DNA of 64,000 nucleotides, taken from Leguminivora glycinivorella (lineage: Eukaryota > Arthropoda > Insecta > Lepidoptera > Tortricidae). Location of the stretch: contig NC_062977.1 of NCBI RefSeq assembly GCF_023078275.1, forward strand, positions 17,381,118-17,445,117, given 5' to 3'. Made by a program: the position numbers and the translations under genes. Within the stretch, counting starts at the first letter, position 1; every line of letters begins with the position of its first letter. Shown here one piece after another: positions 42,001 through 43,811 of the stretch. Under the pieces are notes generated by a model, which ran no database searches, was not told where the DNA came from, and saw only the letters and a program-made list of their open reading frames with translations.

Positions 42001-43215
42001 TCTACATTTAGAATGTGAAAGAAGTAAATTTTTAGGCAGATTTTATGGTTAATTTTATTGTCGTCACAAAACTGACAGCGAGTTAATTTTTGTTAACAAC
42101 TTACGCTAATTAGGGCGTCCCAAATTAATCGAGTGGTGCGTAGGAGTTGCGCTTAGATTTTCTTAAAGATAATAATTAGTTACGTGGTATATTTCAGCAA
42201 TGGTCGCAAGCCGCGAGCGGTGGCGCCACGTTTATGGTGCGACATTTGCGACGTGTTCGACGCGCACGACACCGAGGATTGTCCGCGACAAGCCGCCGGC
42301 ACGCCACCTGACGCCCCAGCGCCCGCGTCCACTGGGAAGAAACCGCCGCCGCCACCACGACCCTATTGCGACATCTGTGAAGGTAACTACTGAGTACTAG
42401 TATTAGTACTAACCTGCACTCCTATAATTATGATATGAGCATTTTCAAAATTTGGGTCCCCCAATTAGCGTAAGTTGTTAACAAAAATTAACTCGCTGTC
42501 AGTTTTGTGACGACAATAATTGAGCATAAAATCTGTATGAAAATATTAAAAATTTACTTTTTTCACATTCTGAATGTAGATTATCGCTTAAAGTTTATGT
42601 AATTAACACAAAAACAATATTTTTATTGTCGTTTCATGCTTAATTATCGTCACAAAACTGACATTGAGTTAATTAAGCTAATTGGGGTGTCCCAAATTCT
42701 GAAAATGCCCATATCTGCGATGTCTTCGACACTGAAGATTAGCCACGACAGGGTGCTGGAACACCGTTTGACGCTCCGGCGCCCGCGTTTACTGGCAAGA
42801 AACTGCCGCCGCCACTACGGTCCTACTGTAACATCTATGAAGGTAACTAAAACATGCAACCCTACTACGTATGATTCTGCGGCTTGTTCGACGCACACAA
42901 CAGAGTATTGCCTGCGATAGGCTTTATAACGCCAACTGATGTTCCCGCACCTTTTTCTACCGGCCAGGGCGCCGCGGTCCTACTGCGCACATTTCTGCGA
43001 AGTTAACTACTAGTCCGTCCAGGGGTGGCTTTCCATACAAAAGGGTCATTTGTTTCATGTGCGATTGTGACCTTTATGTATTGAGTTTTTATCTAAATTT
43101 CTCTTAGAATTTAAATCGACCAGACTGTTAAATGCGGAGTATTTCAATTAATTACTTGTTTGTTACAGTATTCGGGCACGCGACGGAGAACTGCGACGAG
43201 GAGGAGACCTTTTAA
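5944..43215 (+). CDS. CLIP-190: CLIP-190 (CLIP-170/restin homologue), 17 exons, 5' incomplete
   Basis: Cytoplasmic linker protein that binds growing microtubule plus ends and links them to membranes, cortex and dynein-dynactin. Seventeen exons join in phase to about 1,711 codons, close to the roughly 1,690 aa of the fly protein. Order: Ser-rich N-terminal segment; CAP-Gly 1 (exons 11103-11255 and 12439-12666); CAP-Gly 2 (13312-13501 and 13579-13801), both with the GKNDG tubulin/EB tail-binding motif; coiled coil (29148-39028); conserved FLNSVIVDMQRKNE segment; two CCHC zinc knuckles; and the C-terminal EEETF, the EEY/F-like end that CAP-Gly domains bind. Identity rests on motifs and order. 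Oddities: the start exon is not found, the large exon lacks one base near 37580, and several exons have decayed copies in the next intron. A short isoform ending near 14347 is possible. Confidence 0.95.
6190..6264 (+). CDS. CLIP-190: CLIP-190 exon b (acidic/Ser segment)
   Basis: Acceptor GAAG, donor GTAAGT. It encodes LIEAEEDEVSSSLPDRPRSH and a few more residues, an acidic then basic linker. It is in phase with exons a and c. Confidence 0.8.
6265..8933 (+). other. Intron, mostly a TIR element
   Basis: The 1.6 kb terminal-inverted-repeat element at 6428-8030 fills most of this intron. The remainder is AT-rich and I see no exon in it. Confidence 0.7.
6428..8030. mobile_element. Non-autonomous DNA transposon with 30 bp TIRs
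   Basis: The left end starts GGGCCATTTTTTTCAAAGTT followed by GTCCACCCCG; the right end is its reverse complement with one mismatch in 30. Both sides carry AACT as a direct repeat (6424-6427 and 8031-8034), a likely target-site duplication. No transposase frame is visible inside. The ends resemble those of the smaller element at 50049-50361. Confidence 0.85.
8934..9023 (+). CDS. CLIP-190: CLIP-190 exon c (Ser-rich, pre-CAP-Gly)
   Basis: Acceptor TTGGTAG and donor GTAACT. It encodes SSTYSVTSMDALWEKHPRRL and the following SEAGLRRSS. A CAG lies three bases downstream of the acceptor, but only the 8934 start keeps the phase. Confidence 0.85.
9024..11102 (+). other. Intron, no feature recognised
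   Basis: AT-rich intron between exon c and the first CAP-Gly exon. Short frames at 9127-9333, 10297-10503 and 10842-11081 have no recognisable content or splice context. Confidence 0.6.
11103..11255 (+). CDS. CLIP-190: CLIP-190 exon d (first half of CAP-Gly 1)
   Basis: Acceptor TTTGCAG, donor GTAAGA. It encodes the start of CAP-Gly 1: GERVWVGGTKPGQIAYIGET then QFAPGEWAGIVLDDAIG, with the Gly-rich turn and the conserved Trp. Three decayed copies of this exon follow in the next intron (11692-12110). Confidence 0.97.
11692..12110 (+). pseudogene. Three decayed tandem copies of the CAP-Gly 1 exon
   Basis: Copy 1 (about 11700-11815) keeps GGCGGCACCA, CCTGGC, GATTGTACT, AACGATGCC and the intronic TAAGATCACAT that follows the real donor. 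Copy 2 (about 11830-11935) keeps GACGGCACCAAAC, TACATCGGAGA, GCAGGGAT-like text and GTAAGATCA. Copy 3 (about 11960-12100) keeps GTGGACACTGA, AGCTTTATCAT, GAGCGCGTATTG and GGAGGTACCAAAA. None keeps the reading frame. They look like serial duplications of exon plus donor that have since drifted. Confidence 0.8.
12439..12666 (+). CDS. CLIP-190: CLIP-190 exon e (end of CAP-Gly 1 and Ser-rich linker)
   Basis: Acceptor CTTTCAG, donor GTAAGT. It starts with the tubulin-tail binding motif GKNDGTVAGVHYFQC, continues AEKRGVFSRLTRLTRAP to end the CAP-Gly fold, then a Ser/Gly/Arg-rich linker (THDGSPTSDAGSVFERPPSG and on). In vertebrate CLIP-170 this linker is a phosphorylated microtubule-binding region; the same role here is inferred. 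Confidence 0.95.
12695..12760 (+). pseudogene. Decayed partial copy of the Ser-rich linker exon
   Basis: The stretch GACACGATGGGGCACCGACG followed by TCAGATGTGGGCTGCGTCG matches exon e around 12540-12580 (ACACGATGGGTCGCCCACGT, then CAGACGCGGGCAGCGTC). It lies about 30 bases after the real donor. Only the middle of the exon is copied. Confidence 0.75.
12796..13050 (+). repeat. Dispersed lepidopteran repeat ending GCGGGCAAAAGCTAGTA
   Basis: It starts TACTATAATATTATAAATGG, includes TGTTTGTCCGTCTTTCACGG and ends GCGAGCGAAGTCGCGGGCAA. An inverted relative lies at 48388-48565. No coding content. Confidence 0.8.
13312..13501 (+). CDS. CLIP-190: CLIP-190 exon f (CAP-Gly 2)
   Basis: Acceptor TTTTTAG, donor GTACAT. 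It encodes NASISTTTNGELRLGDRVIV then SSSRGSKAGTLKYVGVTDFA, SGVWAGVELDDPIGKNDGSV and EGKR. This is a complete CAP-Gly core with conserved Gly, Trp and the GKNDG motif. Confidence 0.97.
13579..13801 (+). CDS. CLIP-190: CLIP-190 exon g (end of CAP-Gly 2 and Ser/Arg linker)
   Basis: Acceptor TTTCCAG, donor CAG/GTAGGC. It encodes YFECAPRFGLFAPIAKVSRS, closing CAP-Gly 2, then a basic Ser-rich linker (SNSRESLTSLGTSIASSRAT). It ends in phase 0, matching the coiled-coil exon at 29148. Without splicing, translation would stop at TAG 13808-13810. Confidence 0.95.
13811..14347 (+). CDS. 178-codon open frame in phase with CLIP-190 exon g, possible alternative C-terminus
   Basis: The frame follows the exon g frame exactly, separated only by GTA GGC TAG. 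It runs 178 codons to TGA at 14345-14347 and contains VDVDRCAVIAIPHPKVFYDI, a Ser/Gly/Arg-rich middle and a C-terminus PFQFSYPNIVYI. Codons mostly end in C or G, as in exon g. I recognise no family. It may be a 3'-terminal exon of a short CLIP isoform reached by an unseen splice or by TAG readthrough, a separate gene tail, or a by-product of high GC, which opens several frames here. Confidence 0.45.
   Translation, partial: PRARSAEPLGRTAPRRVAPHRSVPSLLDKTLLVKHVDVDRCAVIAIPHPKVFYDIVMRDAKSKELNPRRWASETLPKSWRCSESTLSIASPRSRRSVSSGSGASVSSGDTRAGRGGGGELVRWGGRPAAVTRASRGTAATDILVEMPPTNTHFSGFGKSYHYSCVSPFQFSYPNIVYI
14348..17890 (+). other. Start of the 15 kb CLIP-190 intron
   Basis: AT-rich. If the 13811-14347 frame is an alternative end, its 3' UTR lies here; AATAAA occurs near 15414. 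Small minus-strand frames at 16288-16506 and 16714-16992 have no recognisable domain. A copy of the GAGCGATAGAGATAGAT repeat lies at 17675-17815. Confidence 0.5.
17675..17815 (+). repeat. Dispersed repeat with GAGCGATAGAGATAGATAGC
   Basis: It contains GCTCTGTCGC, AAGAGCGATAGAGATAGATA, GTGAGCGTTTGTATATTCGG and GGCTACGCACAC. Related copies lie at 33265-33385 and at the left of both duplicated units in the RPB11 intron (43940-44012 and 44526-44598). Confidence 0.75.
17891..18130. mobile_element. Possible Tc1/mariner-type end
   Basis: TA is followed by CAGTGCTGGACAAAATGCAT, the usual look of a Tc1-like terminal repeat with its TA target site. A weak variant, GGCTCTGGACAAATTTGATC, lies about 200 bases on. 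No transposase frame and no clear matching right end were seen. Confidence 0.35.
18183..18739. repeat. 557 bp long inverted repeat (foldback)
   Basis: Left arm TTGTCTCGGAGGAACATTTTCAG onward (18183 to about 18440) pairs with a right arm ending CTGAAAATGTTCCTCTGAGACAA (about 18482-18739), with many shared blocks such as ACCCAAGCTTTTTCC/GGAAAAAGCTTGGGT and TTGATATTTTCTTT/AAAGAAAATATCAA. Spacer is about 45 bases. As part of the CLIP-190 pre-mRNA it would form a very long hairpin. Confidence 0.85.
20190..20310 (+). repeat. Retroelement 3' tail
   Basis: Contains AAAGGCCGGCAACGCACCTC, GTGTCCATGGGCGGCAGTGA and CGCTTACCATCAGGCGACCT, then an A-rich end. This is a widespread lepidopteran repeat tail. 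Diverged relatives lie at 21285-21405, 38440-38545 and, inverted, 47510-47640. Confidence 0.75.
20798..21263. repeat. Repeat with CCCCCGAC/GTCGGGGG ends, split by a nested insertion
   Basis: The left part AAAAACCCCCGACCACGACA and the right part ending TTTTGCGTCGGGGGTTAATA flank CGGTTCATCCGTTCGGGAGC and a run of CAGACAGACA. The element at 20858-21104 is inserted inside it. Confidence 0.75.
20858..21104. mobile_element. Short retroposon with a 12 bp target-site duplication
   Basis: ATGGCTAAGAAC is directly repeated on both sides (20846-20857 and 21105-21116). The insert has GTGGTGACGGGTTAAGAATT, GGCAACCTGTCACTGCAATG and ends ATACAGGCGTGATTGTATGT. Same family as 4944-5115 in opposite orientation. 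A clean long duplication indicates target-primed insertion. Confidence 0.85.
21285..21405 (+). repeat. Diverged retroelement tail
   Basis: The stretch GAACTGCAACGCTTCTCAAA through GTGTCCATTGACTGCAGCGA to CTGCTCGTTTACCTCCTA follows the order of the 20190-20310 tail with many changes. Confidence 0.55.
21406..22799 (+). other. AT-rich intron stretch without recognised features
   Basis: Long A/T runs and no credible open frame or repeat family that I could name. Confidence 0.5.
22800..22932 (+). promoter_or_regulatory. CpG-rich stretch upstream of the THAP-type start
   Basis: GCCGCGCGCGGCCTGGTCGC, a TAGGCCCATTGGGCCTA palindrome and CCGCCGCCAGTTCGCCGTCC occur just before the THAP-type ATG at 22933, in an otherwise AT-rich intron. 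This suggests a promoter or 5' UTR for that gene. Confidence 0.4.
22933..23895 (+). CDS. Truncated THAP-type zinc-finger reading frame (two exons)
   Basis: Exon 1 (22933-23012) encodes MPQCAIITCKHRSDLNNFQA then DRITFHR, with the C-x4-C pair that opens THAP domains. Donor GTAAAT. Exon 2 starts at 23832 after TTTTCAG and completes the Arg codon, giving HRFPKDPKSPRICNEILK and then a stop (23893-23895). HRFPKDP is the usual THAP continuation. The Trp and the second zinc pair (C-x2-H) of a full THAP domain of about 80-90 residues are missing. It is either a broken copy of a THAP gene or transposase, or the start of a gene whose later exons I did not find. Independent promoter likely, see 22800-22932. 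Confidence 0.65.
23013..23831 (+). other. THAP-type gene intron
   Basis: It contains a GT- and CpG-rich part (about 23120-23460) with an open frame 23124-23456 that has no recognisable domain. No further exon is supported. Confidence 0.4.
23955..24046 (+). repeat. Two 46 bp tandem copies
   Basis: CGGCAATTCAAAAACTTAAA onward (23955-24000) is repeated immediately at 24001-24046 with one substitution. A recent local duplication. Confidence 0.95.
24200..24532 (+). mobile_element. 3' end of a non-LTR retrotransposon (frame-shifted)
   Basis: One frame reads DIPRIRTKCFASF and then stops; after a one-base shift it reads MHTAKEWNSLPAFIFPSSYN, PTTFKSRVNRHLL and ends at TAG. The A-x-x-WNSLP...FKxRVxxxLL pattern is the C-terminal tail of jockey/CR1-type ORF2 proteins. 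A 5'-truncated dead copy. Confidence 0.75.
24533..26055 (+). other. Intron stretch without recognised genes
   Basis: AT-rich, with a perfect short hairpin at 25950-25980. The frame 25725-25937 shows no domain. Confidence 0.5.
25950..25980. repeat. Perfect 14 bp inverted repeat with 3 base loop
   Basis: CAACTTAATATCAG and its exact reverse complement flank CGT. Confidence 0.9.
26056..26270 (+). mobile_element. Second non-LTR 3' end fused to a dispersed repeat
   Basis: The plus strand reads FLPRTLRLWNELPAEVFPMN and YSMGFFKQ, again the RLWNELP...FFK ORF2 tail. It then runs into the common TGACAGACGGACAGACAGAC and CCTATAAGGGTTCCG repeat. Confidence 0.6.
27239..27344. mobile_element. Harbinger-like MITE with TTA target site
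   Basis: The ends GGGCCACTTGCACCA and TGGTGCAAGTGGGCC are inverted repeats, flanked by TTA on both sides (27236-27238 and 27345-27347). A 106 bp element with a 3 bp TTA duplication fits PIF/Harbinger-type MITEs. Confidence 0.8.
27890..27975 (-). repeat. tRNA-derived SINE head
   Basis: On the minus strand, GGCCGTTGCGGTCTAGGGGT resembles a pol III A box and GGGTTCGATACCCGG a B box. The acceptor arms do not pair, so it is not a working tRNA gene. Confidence 0.55.
28138..28397. mobile_element. TIR element with GGGCCCATTTCTCGAA-type ends, interrupted
   Basis: The left end GGGGCCCATTTCTCGAAGCT and the right end TTTTGAGAAATAGGCCAC are imperfect inverted repeats. A second MITE is inserted at 28169-28316. 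Confidence 0.65.
28169..28316. mobile_element. Nested MITE with TTACA target-site duplication
   Basis: The ends AATGAGGAGGCACACT and AGTGTGCCTCCTCAT are inverted repeats; TTACA is duplicated at 28164-28168 and 28317-28321. A copy in opposite orientation lies at 46368-46541, sharing AGATGGCGCCACCCTATTAG. Confidence 0.85.
28398..29147 (+). other. End of the large CLIP-190 intron
   Basis: AT-rich, nothing recognised before the acceptor ATAACAG at 29147. Confidence 0.6.
29148..29288 (+). CDS. CLIP-190: CLIP-190 exon h (start of coiled coil)
   Basis: Acceptor ATAACAG, donor GTAATA. It encodes EMLREKQHHLERLMRERELE then RTEVAKVSLQANRAETALEQ and LKKEAAQ. This matches the conserved KEKQ-H-E-L-ERD-LERAEVAK start of the CLIP-170 coiled coil. 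47 codons, phase 0 at both ends. Confidence 0.95.
29305..29422 (+). pseudogene. Tandem copy of exon h with a one-base deletion
   Basis: CCACTTGGAGGGTCTGAGGC onward follows exon h for 118 bases with about ten substitutions and ends in its own GCACAG/GTAACG donor. GAGACCGCACTTGAG has become GAGACGCACTGGAA, which breaks the frame. No good acceptor precedes it. Confidence 0.9.
29789..30868 (-). pseudogene. Reverse transcriptase C-terminal half
   Basis: About 360 residues with TGVPQGGILSPFLFSVFIDL (RT motif B), YADDLQLY (catalytic YADD) and the tail SRLWNSLPLNIRQAPSKLAF typical of jockey/CR1-type ORF2. No initiating Met: the open stretch simply begins where the 30872 insertion ends. The N-terminal fingers and the endonuclease are separated by the insertion and frameshifts, so the element cannot be active. 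Confidence 0.9.
30872..31006. mobile_element. 135 bp insertion inside the reverse transcriptase gene
   Basis: GCAA is repeated at both edges (30868-30871 and 31007-31010). Removing the insert and one GCAA restores VDHDLLLATLAQ in the RT frame. The insert starts A-rich (AAAAATGAAAAAAATGAAAA) and ends CCCCTCAGTT, like a short retroposon or LINE tail. Confidence 0.8.
31272..31333. repeat. 29 bp perfect inverted duplication with TTTG loop
   Basis: GGGGTGGTTTACTTTAGGAA and the next 9 bases pair exactly with their complement after TTTG. It lies where the RT reads PLPKVNHPS, so one arm is original and the other a local inverted copy. Confidence 0.95.
31430..31903 (-). pseudogene. ORF2 middle segment of the retrotransposon
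   Basis: The frame includes NWDLFKAARNRCNQMVRAAK, RRYIHQNV, DTWKFLRSLGIG and SPVSPEEIRKIIISIKSKAV, the linker between endonuclease and RT (ending in the IxxxKSKxxxGxD segment) in jockey/CR1-like elements. Confidence 0.8.
32479..32591. mobile_element. Hairpin MITE, GCAATCATGGTCGCGCGG ends
   Basis: Near-perfect arms (CATGGTCGCGCGGTAGATGA ... TCATTTATCGCGCGACCATA) around TTACAAA. A half copy lies at 40519-40568. Confidence 0.85.
32816..32964. mobile_element. Foldback insertion with 13 bp target-site duplication
   Basis: GATTATTGGATAA is repeated exactly at 32803-32815 and 32965-32977. Inside, AGACATATATTGACCGGGAT and the following 35 bases are inverted to the right of a GTCGAGCTCGAC centre, then about 30 unpaired bases follow (to AAAACTCT). 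A long duplication plus internal inversion is what twin-primed retroposition makes. Confidence 0.85.
33022..33153 (+). CDS. CLIP-190: CLIP-190 exon i (coiled coil)
   Basis: Acceptor TTTCAG, donor GTAATT. It encodes TSTENGKLKAELDRLTQQLE, DEKQKVEDLLFKHEEENINK and EDYN; the EEKRKVEDLQF--EEESI-K pattern of CLIP-170 is clear. 44 codons, phase 0. Confidence 0.95.
33265..33385 (+). repeat. Dispersed repeat, copy of the 17675-17815 family
   Basis: It has GGCTCTGTCGCTCCAATTCA, AGAGCGATAGAGATAGATAT and GTGAGCGTTTGTGTATTCGG. Inserted just downstream of exon i. Confidence 0.75.
33857..33877 (+). CDS. CLIP-190: CLIP-190 21-base microexon
   Basis: Acceptor TTTCTTTCAG, donor GTAAGA. It encodes KYKDAME, phase 0 at both ends, so it can be skipped without changing frame. 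Confidence 0.85.
34043..34214 (+). CDS. CLIP-190: CLIP-190 exon k (coiled coil, Ala-rich)
   Basis: Acceptor TTTGCAG, donor GTAAGT. It encodes AEKFARDQRIRELEAEVALQ, VARADAAAATLRAGDQQRAA and ELAALADQHREELVAAH. Much more GC-rich than its neighbours. Two tandem copies follow. Confidence 0.92.
34250..34565 (+). pseudogene. Two tandem copies of exon k (160-162 bp units)
   Basis: GAGGTGGCGTTGCAG recurs at 34088, 34250 and 34410. Copy 1 (34250-34377) is nearly identical to exon k, including the donor and the next 20 intron bases, but has GATCCC in place of the 5' end of the exon. Copy 2 (34410-34540) is more diverged and has a four-base insertion in GAGGAATTAACTCG. If the internal GTTGCAG were used as acceptor, copy 1 would join the microexon in phase 0 and leave phase 1, like exon k itself. 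Confidence 0.9.
34861..35217 (+). CDS. CLIP-190: CLIP-190 exon l (coiled coil)
   Basis: Acceptor ATCCACAG, donor GTATGT. It encodes LSSELQKLLDEAYALLKEKD, then KAEAEKALAEAKSKISIAQT and further heptads to VDDKTHELNK. Phase 1 in, phase 1 out. Confidence 0.95.
35438..38222 (+). CDS. CLIP-190: CLIP-190 exon m (main coiled coil, one-base frame break)
   Basis: Acceptor TTTTTCAG, donor GTATAA. This 2,785-base exon encodes a continuous heptad coiled coil (VVGASKEHELNLNKEITKLK onward). The first frame runs to TAA at 37594-37596; the second, in the -1 frame, continues coiled coil from QNEELNEKYKVETESLKNTV to KLQEDVK. Exon length is one base short of an in-phase fit, and phases at both ends agree with the neighbours, so one base is missing or is bypassed. 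The break sits on TTA AAA AAC. Confidence 0.93.
37575..37581 (+). other. A_AAA_AAC heptamer at the frame break
   Basis: In the incoming frame the codons are TTA AAA AAC, which gives the canonical -1 slippery heptamer A AAA AAC (37575-37581). Slipping back one base here leads exactly into the open -1 frame (CAA AAT GAA GAA). The simpler explanation is one A lost from a run of seven, by mutation or sequencing error. No strong stem-loop is evident downstream, where the sequence is AT-rich. Confidence 0.6.
38223..38891 (+). other. Intron with a retroelement tail
   Basis: At 38440-38545, TGGCAACGCGCATGTGACAC through CGCTTTCCATCAGGCGGGCC and TTGTTTGCCACCG is a copy of the repeat tail seen inverted at 47510-47640. 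Nothing else recognised. Confidence 0.65.
38892..39028 (+). CDS. CLIP-190: CLIP-190 exon n
   Basis: Acceptor CATTTCAG, donor GTAAGC. It encodes SLKAKAEIAEREKVLMLKDM, ASKDIRDKNDNNAVGLHGAG and DVPAQ. Coiled coil ending in a flexible Gly-rich stretch. Phase 2 out fits the next exon. Confidence 0.85.
39029..40828 (+). other. Intron with hairpin elements
   Basis: It contains a GC-rich hairpin element (39520-39712) and a half copy of the 32479-32591 MITE (40519-40568). Frames at 38977-39279 and 40606-40803 have no recognisable content. Confidence 0.55.
39520..39712. mobile_element. GC-rich hairpin element
   Basis: ACATTTTGTATAGGAAAGAC (39597) pairs with GTCCTTCCTATACAAAATGT near 39690-39709, around a core with GGCGGCGGGGCGCGCGCCGC. 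ACCGGCCACACCAGAGCGTC upstream is a phrase of a common lepidopteran MITE. Confidence 0.65.
40829..40966 (+). CDS. CLIP-190: CLIP-190 exon o (conserved C-terminal segment)
   Basis: Acceptor TTTCCAG, donor GTAAGT. It encodes VEQQAEMEGQVSFLNSVIVD, MQRKNEMLLARVQALEGGTP and EPEPV. FLNSVIVD-QRKN is diagnostic for the CLIP-170 family just before the zinc knuckles. Confidence 0.97.
41864..42126. mobile_element. MITE copy A flanking the zinc-knuckle exon
   Basis: It starts GGGCATTTTCAGAATTTGGG and carries inner inverted blocks GTTAACAAAAATTAACTC and GAGTTAATTTTTGTTAAC. The right end stops at GTCCCAAATT, so the outer right TIR is incomplete. Inner sequence is the reverse complement of copy B. Confidence 0.8.
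42198..42382 (+). CDS. CLIP-190: CLIP-190 exon p (zinc knuckle 1 and start of 2)
   Basis: Acceptor ATTTCAG, donor GTAACT. It encodes FNGRKPRAVAPRLWCDICDV and FDAHDTEDCP, a CCHC knuckle (C-x2-C-x5-H-x4-C), a Pro/Ala linker, then RPYCDICE, the first half of knuckle 2. In CLIP-170 this knuckle binds dynactin p150 and LIS1. Confidence 0.97.
42437..42710. mobile_element. MITE copy B, inverted relative to copy A
   Basis: It starts GAGCATTTTCAAAATTTGGG and ends CCCAAATTCTGAAAATGCCC. Flanking ATAT on both sides may be the target duplication. It ends exactly where a decayed copy of exon p begins. Confidence 0.8.
42711..43010 (+). pseudogene. Two decayed copies of the zinc-knuckle exon
   Basis: Copy 1 (42711 to about 42843) follows ATTTGCGACGTGTTCGAC as ATCTGCGATGTCTTCGAC and ends CATCTATGAAG/GTAACT, but has a TAG in frame. 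Copy 2 (about 42870-43008) has TGCGGCTTGTTCGACGCACA, GCCTGCGATAGG and ends TTTCTGCGAAGTTAACT. Both include the donor region and neither is usable. Confidence 0.85.
43169..43215 (+). CDS. CLIP-190: CLIP-190 last exon (zinc knuckle 2 end, EEETF tail)
   Basis: Acceptor TTGTTACAG. It encodes VFGHATENCDEEETF and TAA. It completes the second CCHC knuckle (C-x2-C-x4-H-x4-C together with exon p). The acidic-aromatic end is the family's self-binding tail for CAP-Gly domains. Confidence 0.97.
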
Positions 43216-43349
43216 CACCTAATTTATTGCACCTAGCTTTTAATGTTACCGTTGTTGTTACTCCTACTAGGGATTTATTTATTCTTTATCGTTTACCAAC
43301 TTTTTTGGTACGATTTGTTTACTTGTTAAATCTTTAACTAATATTTGTA

Positions 43350-43355
43350 AATAAA
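43350..43355 (+). terminator. CLIP-190 polyadenylation signal
   Basis: AATAAA 135 bases after the stop. A second AATAAA lies at 43588-43593. Confidence 0.7.
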
Positions 43356-43681
43356 GCATTGATCTTTAACGTGTAAGTTACAGTTGCATGATATTTTAAT
43401 ATTATTAGGTGAATGGTACTTTTTCTTGTGCATTATCTGGTTTATAATGCACATAGAGATGTTCATGGCACATTTTAAATCATTTCCATCACAATCATGG
43501 TAATTATATTCTTCGTAGCCTAATAACTTTTATTGTTGTTTTATGGAGATATAGAAAAGAACACCAAATTTAAGATTTTGTATAAGCAATAAATTAATAT
43601 TGAATTTTATTTCTTTTTGTTTTATTAAATACCTAATCCTGTGGTGGATATTTGAAATAAATCTCATAATTAATGAATGTC

Positions 43682-43687
43682 TTTATT
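43682..43687 (-). terminator. RPB11 polyadenylation signal
   Basis: AATAAA on the minus strand, about 90 bases after the RPB11 stop. The two convergent genes thus end within about 300 bases of each other. Confidence 0.65.
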
Positions 43688-43775
43688 TATTCATCTTTAA
43701 AATGAGAATACAAATATTTCTTAATTCATGAAAAATATTTTAAACTTACGATATTATTAATTTTAATTCCTACAT

Positions 43776-43811
43776 TTAATCTAATCCGTCCTTCTTCTCC
43801 TTGATGGCTTC
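43776..43811 (-). CDS. Rpb11: RPB11 exon 4
   Basis: Acceptor TTGTTACAG. It encodes EAIKEKKDGLD and TAA, matching the family C-terminus after ERFK. Confidence 0.95.
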   Translation of the reverse strand, partial: EAIKEKKDGLD

